The notes: generated from the letters alone by a model not told the origin. Counted from the first letter of the stretch, positions 5,679 to 13,837 are shown. The stretch: DNA of 15,814 nucleotides from Bacteroidales bacterium (GCA_026988445.1 JALSLF010000285.1:1-15814); one strand, 5' to 3'. Numbers and translations are program-made.

Positions 5679-8600
5679 ATGTCAATTAAAAAAAATATCC
5701 CGGCAAGTTCGCCTAAAAGTGAGTTAATTCATGCAGATAAAGAATATACAGGCTTATATAAACTAACAAAGCTTATCAAAGAAAACAACGCCAAAAAGCA
5801 AACATTAGAGCAAGCCTGTGCCGTATTAACCGAATACTTTTTACCGGAAAAAGATGTAAACGTCCGGATTAAATACGCCGGTGAAAAATTTTGTTTAGAT
5901 TGTGAAAATTTTCAAAAAAGTAAATTTAAAATTGAACGCTCATTTCAAACCATCTATCACAATAAAGCGATTATTGAAATTTTTTATACAGGAAAAGAAA
6001 ATTTTACCGGATTTTCAAAAGAAGAAACCGGCTTTATAAAAAAAGCATCCGTAATAATAGCCTCCTATTTTAACGAAATTGAAATTACCCTTAGCGCACA
6101 TATCCATCAAAAACAACAGTACAAAATTCTTTCACAACAAAAAGAAAAATTTAAAATACTATCCTGTTTAAGCAATATGCAGGAAATTATTAAATCACAA
6201 AAACCACTATCGAATACACTGCAACAAATAGCTTTTGAGCTGCAAAAATCAATGGAATATCCGGATTACTACATTGTACGAATTTTGTATAACAACAAAA
6301 TCTATTCATCTCCAAAAGATTTTCCTAAAACCAAACTAATAAACACAAAATGGACCATAAAAGAATCTTTTGAAACAACCTATGGTACAGGAATGATTGC
6401 TGTAAATCTGCTCAAAGAATTACCGGACAAAAGTATCAATATCTTTAATTTCGAAGAAAAAGATTTGGTAAAAAAGGTTGCTGATATGGTAACAAACTAT
6501 ATCAACAATTATGAAAAAGAAAAAAATGTTGAAAAAAAAGAAACACATTTGGATCAAATTACCAAAAAGCGTTTTGTACGAAATTTTTTATACAAAAATA
6601 ATTTTGCACGCGATATTTTCCACGATTTAATGCCCTATAAAGTCAAAGAAATTCTTCTTTTTGCAAGCCTTTACGATGCATTCAGTATTGAAAAAGAAGG
6701 ACGAATATCCGATCATATTTTAGGTGAGTATTATCAACTTAACCTTACCACCGTACCCAGAATTACCGCCGTATCAACAAAAGAAGAAGCATTTGCTCAA
6801 CTTAATCAAAAGTACTTTGATTTAATCATTATCATGTCCGGCTTAGACAAAAAAATGCCCATAAAACTAAGCCGGTTTATCAATAAAAAATTTGGCTATA
6901 TTCCTACTTATTTACTAGTAAATAACAATACGGATATTTCTTATTACCAAGAACTCAAATACATTGACAATGTTTTTGTTTGGAACGGTGATTCGCGAAT
7001 ATTTTTTACCATGACCAAATTGCTGGAAGACAAAATAAACGTAGAAAATGATACAAAAATAGGTTTTTCAAGAATTATTTTATTGGTAGAAGATTCTGCA
7101 CGGTATTATTCAAGATATTTACCTTTGTTATATACAAACGTGCTAAATCAAACCAAAAGAATTATTGACGATGTCAGCAAAATGGACGAGCTGTACAAAG
7201 TACTGCGCCTGCGTGCGCGCCCCAAAGTTTTACTGGCATCAAATTACGAACATGCAATAGAAATTTTTGAAAAATATAAAGACAACATTCTTTGCCTCAT
7301 TAGCGATATTAAATTTCCAAAAGCAGGAAAATTAACAAAAGATGCAGGTTTTCAATTAATTAAACATGTAAGAAAACATATACCCGACTTGCCCATTGTA
7401 ATGCAATCGTCAAATATTGAAAACGAAGAATTAGCAAACAAGCAAGGTCTTAAATTTATTTATAAAAATACCGAAGCATTACTACAAGAAATAAGGAACT
7501 TTATCGAAGTGAATCTTGGATTTGGAAATTTTATTTTTAAAGACGAAAAAGGAAACAAATACGAAGAAGCTAAAAACTTGGAAGAATTCAAAGAAAAACT
7601 AAAAATTATTCCTGAAAAATCAATTAGTTATCATGCCGGTAAAAATCATTTTTCGCTCTGGCTCACAGCACGTGGCGAAATACAAATAGCAAAATTACTT
7701 GCTCCGCTGCAAATTGATGATTTTCCTTCTTTAGAACAACTGCGAACACATTTGATAAATGTTATTGAAGATTTAATGCACGAACGCACCAAAGGTAAAA
7801 CCGTAGATTTTCGTGAAAACTCAATTTGGGACGAAGGAACCATTGCCATTCTTTCATCGGGGGCTCTTGGCGGAAAAGGACGCGGATTAGCATTCATTAA
7901 TTCTTTACTATACAGTTTTGATTTATCGGAATTTATACCAAAAATAAACCTGCGTGCTCCACGAACAGCCATAATCGGAATAGATGAATTTGAGCTTTTT
8001 TTAGATAAAAACGAATTAAGTAACTGGGTTTATAAAATTAATGATTACGAAAAAATTAAAACCCGTTTTTTAGATGCAAGCTTATCCGAAAGACTCATTG
8101 TAAAACTTGAACTATTATTAAGACAAACCCACAAACCACTCGCCATACGCTCATCAGGACTGTTTGAAGACTCGCTTATGCAACCATTTGCCGGAATTTT
8201 TGCTACTTATATATTACCAAATTCACACGAAAACCTGCAAATTCGACTACATCAAGTATGTCAGGCTATAAAACTGGTCTATGCATCGGTATTTTCAAAA
8301 ACTTCCCGCGACTACATCAATGCAATAAACTATAAAATTGAAGAAGAACGTATGGCAGTGATTATCCAAGAAGTAGTAGGCAATAAATACGATGATGTAT
8401 ATTATCCGCACATTAGCGGTACTGCACAATCATACAATTACTATCCTTTTGCCCACATGGAGCCCGAAGATGGATTTGCCGTATGTGCCGTTGGTTTAGG
8501 AACTTATGTAGTTTCAGGCGAAAAAGCCTATCGTTTTTGCCCCAAATATCCCACATTGGTAAACAATAGCCCCAAAGACCAATTTCTAAATTCACAAGTT

Positions 8601-9524
8601 GAGTTTTATGCAGTAAATCTTGCCGATAAAGCCATTAATTTGTTAAAAGGCGAAGAAGCCGGTTTGGTCAGATTAGACATTTACGATGCAGAACGTCATG
8701 GAACACTAAAACATTCGGCATCGGTTTACGACCCCGAAAACGACATTATATCCCCCGGTTTAGATAAAGCCGGCGCGCGCATCGTAAACTTCGCCAACAT
8801 ACTAAAATACAACTACATCCCCTTGTCAGAAACCATTAGTTCCGTACTCGATATAGTTAAAGAAGCACTTGGAAGCCCCGTAGAAATAGAATTTGCAGTT
8901 GATTTAAACAAAGATTTTGACCGCAGAGCCACCTTCTACCTTTTACAAATAAAACCACTAATCGGCAATGCCGATGATTATGTCATTGATTTAGATAAAA
9001 TTGACCGCACCAGCCTGATTTTATACACCGAAAACGGTATGGGAAACGGTCAAATTGAAAATATCAGCGATGTAATTTATGTAGATAAAGACACATTTGA
9101 TAAATCAAAAACCAAAGAAATAGCACTGGAAATTGAAGAATTAAACAAAAAAATGGGCAATGAAAACAAACAGTATATCCTGATTGGTCCCGGACGCTGG
9201 GGCACTCGCGACCCATGGATCGGAATACCCGTTAACTGGACACAAATTTCCAATGCAAAAATCATTGTCGAAACCAGCCTTGCCGATTTTCCACTCGATG
9301 CATCGGCAGGTTCACATTTTTTTCATAACGTAACCTCAATGAACGTTGGATATTTTTCCATACAACACCATTCCGACAAATGCATGATAAACTGGGATAT
9401 TTTGGCTCAACAAAAAGTAATCGAACAAAAAAAATACATTAAACACATACGCTTTACAAAACCCTTAAGCATAAAAATGGACGGTAAAAAACGAATTTCG
9501 TTAATCCAATGGAAAAAAGATTAA
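5679..9524 (+). CDS. GAF-like, tandem receiver and PEP synthase-type ATP-grasp multidomain protein
   Basis: This predicted soluble signalling phosphotransferase has 1281 aa and an unknown acceptor. Domains in order: two degenerate GAF-like repeats (about 21-135 and 160-280); a pseudo-receiver (about 320-460) with Met386 at the acceptor position; a receiver (465-612) with Glu471, Asp472, acceptor Asp543, Ser577 and Lys596; a linker with YHAGKNHFSLWLTAR (651-665); a PPDK/PEP synthase ATP-grasp domain (about 720-1095); and a C-terminal module (1100-1281) with GPGRWG, GSHFFHN and YIKHIRF. ATP-binding residues are visible: Lys733 in GGKGRG, Arg824 in AIRSSG, FAG 837-839, Gln897, Glu1069, Glu1071 and Gln1090. 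Lys1092 replaces the usual Arg. The HisCys swivel and PEP-binding domains of PEP synthase are absent, so it should not make PEP. The ATG at 5679 is preferred over an in-frame TTG at 5622 with an unconvincing extension. It lies 279 bases before its paralog on the same strand. The domain calls are firm; the function is inferred. Confidence 0.88.
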   Translation: MSIKKNIPASSPKSELIHADKEYTGLYKLTKLIKENNAKKQTLEQACAVLTEYFLPEKDVNVRIKYAGEKFCLDCENFQKSKFKIERSFQTIYHNKAIIEIFYTGKENFTGFSKEETGFIKKASVIIASYFNEIEITLSAHIHQKQQYKILSQQKEKFKILSCLSNMQEIIKSQKPLSNTLQQIAFELQKSMEYPDYYIVRILYNNKIYSSPKDFPKTKLINTKWTIKESFETTYGTGMIAVNLLKELPDKSINIFNFEEKDLVKKVADMVTNYINNYEKEKNVEKKETHLDQITKKRFVRNFLYKNNFARDIFHDLMPYKVKEILLFASLYDAFSIEKEGRISDHILGEYYQLNLTTVPRITAVSTKEEAFAQLNQKYFDLIIIMSGLDKKMPIKLSRFINKKFGYIPTYLLVNNNTDISYYQELKYIDNVFVWNGDSRIFFTMTKLLEDKINVENDTKIGFSRIILLVEDSARYYSRYLPLLYTNVLNQTKRIIDDVSKMDELYKVLRLRARPKVLLASNYEHAIEIFEKYKDNILCLISDIKFPKAGKLTKDAGFQLIKHVRKHIPDLPIVMQSSNIENEELANKQGLKFIYKNTEALLQEIRNFIEVNLGFGNFIFKDEKGNKYEEAKNLEEFKEKLKIIPEKSISYHAGKNHFSLWLTARGEIQIAKLLAPLQIDDFPSLEQLRTHLINVIEDLMHERTKGKTVDFRENSIWDEGTIAILSSGALGGKGRGLAFINSLLYSFDLSEFIPKINLRAPRTAIIGIDEFELFLDKNELSNWVYKINDYEKIKTRFLDASLSERLIVKLELLLRQTHKPLAIRSSGLFEDSLMQPFAGIFATYILPNSHENLQIRLHQVCQAIKLVYASVFSKTSRDYINAINYKIEEERMAVIIQEVVGNKYDDVYYPHISGTAQSYNYYPFAHMEPEDGFAVCAVGLGTYVVSGEKAYRFCPKYPTLVNNSPKDQFLNSQVEFYAVNLADKAINLLKGEEAGLVRLDIYDAERHGTLKHSASVYDPENDIISPGLDKAGARIVNFANILKYNYIPLSETISSVLDIVKEALGSPVEIEFAVDLNKDFDRRATFYLLQIKPLIGNADDYVIDLDKIDRTSLILYTENGMGNGQIENISDVIYVDKDTFDKSKTKEIALEIEELNKKMGNENKQYILIGPGRWGTRDPWIGIPVNWTQISNAKIIVETSLADFPLDASAGSHFFHNVTSMNVGYFSIQHHSDKCMINWDILAQQKVIEQKKYIKHIRFTKPLSIKMDGKKRISLIQWKKD

Positions 9525-9548
9525 TTCGTTTGCAAATATGAAAATTAA

Positions 9549-9750
9549 ATGCAACATTTGTTTCTGTTTTTTTTGGGTGGCAAACGGGCTTTCCGCTTGT
9601 AGTCCCGATAATGAAAAATAACAAAACTATAAAATTTAAAGGAGCTCATTTCAATCGCTCTTTTAATTTTAGTTTTGTATATTTTTCACAATCGGGAGCT
9701 ACCGCTGCAATCCCTGCCACGAGTACGTGCATAATATACGATGCAACATT
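9549..9750. repeat. REP/MITE-like long hairpin element flanked by 10-base direct repeats
   Basis: Bases 9577-9720 form a long imperfect hairpin. The paired arms are GTGGCA (9577-9582) with TGCCAC (9715-9720), TAGTCCCGAT (9600-9609) with ATCGGGAGCTA (9691-9701, one extra base), ACAAAACT (9621-9628) with AGTTTTGT (9671-9678), and GAGC (9642-9645) with GCTC (9657-9660). The unit is bracketed by identical ATGCAACATT at 9549-9558 and 9741-9750, possibly a target duplication. The ends CGGGCTTTCCGCT and CCGCTGCAATCCCT resemble an intergenic repeat I recall from Bacteroidota genomes. No transposase is present. Confidence 0.65.
9670..9677 (+). promoter_or_regulatory. Possible -7 box for the second paralog, inside the repeat element
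   Basis: TAGTTTTG matches TAnnTTTG exactly, with TTTC (9649-9652) 17 bases upstream as a weak -33. It lies within the right arm of the hairpin element, so the element may supply the promoter. Alternatively the second gene may be read through from the first. This is tentative. Confidence 0.25.
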
Positions 9751-9803
9751 CCAAAACTCAACTAAAATAAACAAACTTTAGTAAAATTTTATAAACAAAC
9801 ATA

Positions 9804-12800
9804 ATGAACGAAAAAAAAATAAACCTGATAAGTACCCGAAAATTCCAATTCCCCGACATCAATTTTGATAAATTAATGCAAAAAAGAATACACAAAGTAT
9901 TATTAATTTGCAGTAATTACGATGCATTTATGCTTGAAGAAGACGGACGAATAGACGAACAAATTTTTAACGAATACGTAGCATTAAACCTGCGTTACCC
10001 GCCGCAATTTATACACGTATCTTCCGCATCGCAAGCATTTAATGCACTACGCAAACAAGACATCGATTTAGTTATCGAAATGCTATCCGTTGGCGAACTG
10101 GCGCCTTTCGAGTTAGCCAAAAGAATAAAAAAACGACACACCCAAATACCTATTGTCGTATTAACCCCCTTTTCGCGCGAAGTTACCAAAACACTTGAAA
10201 AAGAAGACCTCAGCAGCATCGACTATGTATTTTGTTGGCTGGGAAATGCCGATATTTTACTGGCAATTATCAAATTAATAGAAGACAAAATGAACGTTGC
10301 CTACGACGTTAAACAAGTAGGTGTTCAAACCATACTATTGGTCGAAGATTCCGTTCGTTTCTATTCAAGCTACCTGCCCAACATCTATAAAATTATTTTC
10401 AAACAATCGCAAAAATTCATGGCAGAAGGCTTAAACGAACACCAAAAAATGCTACGACTACGCGGACGACCCAAAATCTTATTGGCAAGAAATTACGAAG
10501 AAGCCCGTCATATATACAACAAGTACAAAAGAAACCTACTTGGAGTAATATCCGATGTGAGTTACAAGCGCCGCGGAAAAAGAGACAAAGCAGCAGGTGT
10601 CCGTTTATTTAAACGCATTAAAGAAGATGCACCTTACCTGCCTTTGCTTTTGCAATCATCCGATGCCGATAACTATAAAATCGCCAAAGAAATAAAAGTA
10701 GGTTTCTTACATAAAAACTCTAAAAATCTGTCAAGAGAGTTGCGTAATTTCATCAATGAATATTTTGCCTTTGGCGATTTTGTTTTCAGAAATCCCGAAA
10801 CCGGAGAAGAAGTTTTAAGAGTTCCCGATTTAAAATCATTACAACAAAACCTGTATAATATTCCCGATATTTCGTTTGAATATCATATCACGCGTAATCA
10901 TTTTTCAAAATGGTTAAATGCAAGAGCACTTTTCCCGCTGGCTGAACTTTTTAAATACCTCAGTAAAGAAGATTTTAAAGATTTAGACCATGCCCGGAAC
11001 TTTCTGCACGATGCCATTTCCTATTTCCGCTTAAACAAAGGGCGCGGAGTAATTGCAAAATTTTACCGTGCCACCTACGACGAATATTTGAACTTTGCAC
11101 GAATAGGAAACGGTTCAATTGGTGGAAAAGCGCGCGGTTTAGCCTTTCTTGACTCTTTAATTAAAAAAAATCAGGGATTGGACGAGTTTGATAATGTAAT
11201 TATCTCAATCCCGCGTACCGTAGTACTTACATCGCAAGTATTCGATGAGTTTATGGAGCAAAATAATTTACTCCCTGTGGCACTATCCAATATCGAAGAC
11301 CACAAAATTTTACAATATTTTATTAATGCAAAAATGCCCGACCGTACTGTACGCGACCTTAAAGCCTTTTTGCGGGTAACCCACAGCCCTATTGCCATAC
11401 GTTCTTCAAGCCTCCTTGAAGACTCTCACTACCAGCCATTTGCAGGAGTATATTCAACATATATGATTCCCAACACCGGTAATGAAGAGCAAATGATGAA
11501 AATGCTCACCGACGGAATTAAAGCGGTTTATGCTTCGGTTTATTACAAATCAAGTAAATCGTACATGCGGGTAACAAGCAATGTTATTGACGAAGAAAAA
11601 ATGAGCATCATACTCCAAGAAGTGTGTGGACAAAAATACGGCGACCGCTACTACCCTACCCTGTCAGGCGTTGTTCGTTCAGTAAACTTTTATCCTATTG
11701 AACCTGAAAAACCGGAAGATGGAGTTGCAAATATTTGTTTGGGATTAGGAAAACAAATTGTTGAAGGTGGAAGAACTTTACGCTTTTCGCCTAAATATCC
11801 TAAAAAAATTCTACAATTATCCGATACGGCACTCACATTGCGCGATGCCCAAAAAACTTTTTATGCACTGGACTTACGCCCTGAAAGCTTTGTTCCCTCT
11901 ACCGATGAAGCTGTAAACCTACTAAAACTCAGAATTAAAGAAGCCGAAAAAGACGGCTCTTTAAAATATGTAGCTTCGGTTTATGATTATGCCGATAATA
12001 CCATTAAAGAAGGAGCACATTACACAGGGAAAAAAGTGGTTACATTTGCTAATATTTTAAAATTTGAAGCCTACCCTTTGGCTAAAATTTTGGCACATGT
12101 ATCCGAAATCACTCAAAAAGCTATGAATTCACCTGTTGAACTTGAATTTGCAATGAATATACCCAATGATAAAAAACAACCGGCTATTTTCAACCTTCTA
12201 CAAGTAAGACCAATAGTAGATAACAGCGAAACATTAACTACACGATTGGAAGAAATTGATGAAAAAGATACCATTATCTATTCAAAGCAAGCATTGGGAA
12301 ATGGAGAAATAAAAGATTTAACCGATATTATTTATGTAAAAACTTCATCTTTTAATCCGGCTAAAAATCCTCAAATTGCAAAAATGATTTCTGAGCTAAA
12401 CGATCAATTTATAAAAGAAGACAAAAACTATATTTTAATTGGTCCCGGACGTTGGGGTTCTACCGACCATTGGCTGGGAATACCGGTAAAATGGGCAGAT
12501 ATTTCGGCTGCAAAAGTAATTATCGAAGCAGGTTTGGCTAATTACCGCATTGATCCGAGTCAAGGCACCCATTTTTTTCAAAACTTAACATCTTTCAGGG
12601 TAGGTTATCTTACCATAAACCCTCATGCAAATGATGGATACTACGATGTAGATTTTTTGGACAAGCAAAAACCGCTTAAGGAAAATGAGTATATTAAACA
12701 CATCCGTTTTGAAGAACCACTGGTGGTTAAAATTGACGGTAAAAAAAATCTCGGCGTAATTATGGAAGCTTCAAAAATTAAAAAAGAAGAAGAAGAATAT

Positions 12801-12818
12801 TTTGGAGAAAGTTATTAA
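9804..12818 (+). CDS. Tandem receiver and PEP synthase-type ATP-grasp protein, paralog lacking GAF-like repeats
   Basis: This protein (1004 aa) is a paralog of the gene before it, aligning from that protein's residue 320 to its end, and begins directly with the receivers. Domains: a pseudo-receiver (28-160) with Met93 at the acceptor position and Trp at the conserved Lys position; a receiver (175-320) with Glu181, Asp182, acceptor Asp251, Ser285 and Lys304; a linker with YHITRNHFSKWLNAR (360-374); an ATP-grasp domain (about 430-806) with Lys442 in GGKARG, Arg533 in AIRSSS, FAG 546-548, Gln605, Glu779, Glu781, Gln800 and Arg802; and a C-terminal module with GPGRWG (880-885), GTHFFQN (921-927) and YIKHIRF (963-969). 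No phosphohistidine swivel or PEP/pyruvate barrel follows, so annotation as PEP synthase or PPDK would be misleading. Unlike its neighbour it keeps Arg in the QxRP motif. The ATG at 9804 has no clear Shine-Dalgarno sequence. The pair could act together or as alternative isoforms; its role is not known. Confidence 0.88.
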   Translation: MNEKKINLISTRKFQFPDINFDKLMQKRIHKVLLICSNYDAFMLEEDGRIDEQIFNEYVALNLRYPPQFIHVSSASQAFNALRKQDIDLVIEMLSVGELAPFELAKRIKKRHTQIPIVVLTPFSREVTKTLEKEDLSSIDYVFCWLGNADILLAIIKLIEDKMNVAYDVKQVGVQTILLVEDSVRFYSSYLPNIYKIIFKQSQKFMAEGLNEHQKMLRLRGRPKILLARNYEEARHIYNKYKRNLLGVISDVSYKRRGKRDKAAGVRLFKRIKEDAPYLPLLLQSSDADNYKIAKEIKVGFLHKNSKNLSRELRNFINEYFAFGDFVFRNPETGEEVLRVPDLKSLQQNLYNIPDISFEYHITRNHFSKWLNARALFPLAELFKYLSKEDFKDLDHARNFLHDAISYFRLNKGRGVIAKFYRATYDEYLNFARIGNGSIGGKARGLAFLDSLIKKNQGLDEFDNVIISIPRTVVLTSQVFDEFMEQNNLLPVALSNIEDHKILQYFINAKMPDRTVRDLKAFLRVTHSPIAIRSSSLLEDSHYQPFAGVYSTYMIPNTGNEEQMMKMLTDGIKAVYASVYYKSSKSYMRVTSNVIDEEKMSIILQEVCGQKYGDRYYPTLSGVVRSVNFYPIEPEKPEDGVANICLGLGKQIVEGGRTLRFSPKYPKKILQLSDTALTLRDAQKTFYALDLRPESFVPSTDEAVNLLKLRIKEAEKDGSLKYVASVYDYADNTIKEGAHYTGKKVVTFANILKFEAYPLAKILAHVSEITQKAMNSPVELEFAMNIPNDKKQPAIFNLLQVRPIVDNSETLTTRLEEIDEKDTIIYSKQALGNGEIKDLTDIIYVKTSSFNPAKNPQIAKMISELNDQFIKEDKNYILIGPGRWGSTDHWLGIPVKWADISAAKVIIEAGLANYRIDPSQGTHFFQNLTSFRVGYLTINPHANDGYYDVDFLDKQKPLKENEYIKHIRFEEPLVVKIDGKKNLGVIMEASKIKKEEEEYFGESY

Positions 12819-13163
12819 AAAACAAATAAGGTCTATTATTTGTCATTTATCCCTTTTCTACTAAGCTTGAACCACGAAAATAAGGTTTTATTTGCATTTT
12901 TTAAAACCTTATCAAAAGTTTTAACTTTAGTAGAAAAAAATACCCAAAACACCAAGTACCTTAGCTTATTGAAAAAATAGACACTCCAAAAAAACAGATT
13001 ATATGTCTATTACAAAATGATGTGAATACTCAACTAAATCTATATTTCCGGACTCAGATTTAACATTATTTTATAAATTGGGATTATCTTAATTCCCATT
13101 GGTTTAGTTGCTCTGAGATTGCGCATCAAAGGTACATCTACTAATTAAACATAAGTATTTCGC
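12819..13163. other. Convergent intergenic region with nested inverted repeats
   Basis: These 345 bases show no gene. Immediately after the stop codon, ACAAATAA (12822-12829) pairs with TTATTTGT (12836-12843). Next comes a nested structure at 12858-12933. Near the right end TGGGA (13079-13083) and TCCCA (13094-13098) make a weak AT-rich hairpin that could help end the minus-strand transcript from 13164. No strong terminator with a T-tract was found for either converging gene. No open frame with recognisable coding features was seen. Confidence 0.5.
12858..12933. repeat. Nested inverted repeat, possible transcription stop region
   Basis: The inner arms ATAAGGTTTTA (12880-12890) and TAAAACCTTAT (12902-12912) are perfect over 11 bases with an 11-base loop. 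The outer arms CTACTAA (12858-12864) and TTAGTAG (12927-12933) are also perfect. A run of A rather than T follows on the plus strand, so it is not a canonical terminator for the gene ending at 12818. It may still slow converging transcription. Confidence 0.45.
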
Positions 13164-13709
13164 CTATTTTTTTAGCACATATCCAATATTCAGTTCAAAC
13201 ATTACAGGATAAAAACCGGTATTTCCTTTCCTGTCAAAATAATATTTTGGACCAATATCAAATAGTAAACTAATTTTATGATAGGTTCTTTGCACGCCCC
13301 AAGTGGGACCAACTGAAAAATCGACTTTATCGGTTCGTACCAGTCCGTTGTCAAAATTTTGTCCGCGCGTTATGGCTTTAATACCGAAAAAATCACCTGC
13401 ATTACAACTTACATCCTTATTAGCTGCTTTTCTTTTATTCCGGTTATAAATAAATTTATAATGGATATCAAAAAAAGGGGCAAACATAGGCGTATTTTTC
13501 GGCTGTTCAGCAGTTGTATTCGGATAAGAAGGCAATAGACCATAGCCTATATTTCCGGAAATTTTACTTCTCTCTGTTAATGAATATTCATATTCAATAC
13601 CCGGATTAATAAACAAAACACGCACAATATGTTTACTCGATTCATTTTCTTGTGCAAAAACCGGATTAATAACCGGTATTAAGATTAAAATTAAAAGTAT
13701 TTTTTTCAT
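13164..13709 (-). CDS. Secreted beta-rich hypothetical protein, probably an outer-membrane beta-barrel
   Basis: No family was recognised with certainty. The 181 aa begin with a clear signal peptide, MKKILLILILIPVINPVFAQ, probably cleaved after AQ. The mature part alternates short amphipathic strands with turns (VRVLFINPGIEYEYSL, KISGNIGYGL, VDFSVGPTWGVQ, ISLLFDIGPKYYF, MFELNIGYVL) and ends near an aromatic-containing strand, as in small outer-membrane barrels of Bacteroidota. An export or envelope role is inferred from this. An in-frame ATG at 13742 would add MNMPLYKIPEI ahead of the signal peptide; the ATG at 13707-13709 is chosen because it places the signal sequence at the N-terminus. It lies downstream of lon on the same strand, beyond the lon terminator, so it is probably transcribed alone. 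Confidence 0.72.
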   Translation of the reverse strand: MKKILLILILIPVINPVFAQENESSKHIVRVLFINPGIEYEYSLTERSKISGNIGYGLLPSYPNTTAEQPKNTPMFAPFFDIHYKFIYNRNKRKAANKDVSCNAGDFFGIKAITRGQNFDNGLVRTDKVDFSVGPTWGVQRTYHKISLLFDIGPKYYFDRKGNTGFYPVMFELNIGYVLKK

Positions 13710-13774
13710 AATTTCAGGTATTTTATAAAGCGGCATATTCATACATATACCACAATAATTAATACAAATAAAAA

Positions 13775-13782
13775 CAAAAATA
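13775..13782 (-). promoter_or_regulatory. Possible -7 box for the secreted hypothetical protein gene
   Basis: Read on the minus strand this is TATTTTTG, an exact TAnnTTTG match 66 bases upstream of the chosen start and downstream of the lon terminator. No -33 TTTG lies at proper spacing. This is weak evidence. Confidence 0.28.
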
Positions 13783-13837
13783 CCCTAACAAAAAATCTGT
13801 TTTTTTCAGATTATACACAATCAAATTGTTAAAAAAT

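Noticed and set aside
5679..12818. Annotation of the two large proteins as PEP synthase or pyruvate phosphate dikinase
   Set aside because: Only the ATP-grasp domain is shared. No TxHAA-type swivel motif or PEP-binding barrel is present, and receivers precede the ATP-grasp domain.
13710..13742. Longer form of the secreted protein starting at the ATG at 13742
   Set aside because: It would bury the signal peptide behind eleven extra residues; the ATG at 13707-13709 gives a standard signal sequence.
13794..13812. AATCTG-T7-CAGATT hairpin as a terminator or operator
   Set aside because: It has short AT-rich arms around a homopolymer loop, and the better lon terminator lies 26 bases away.
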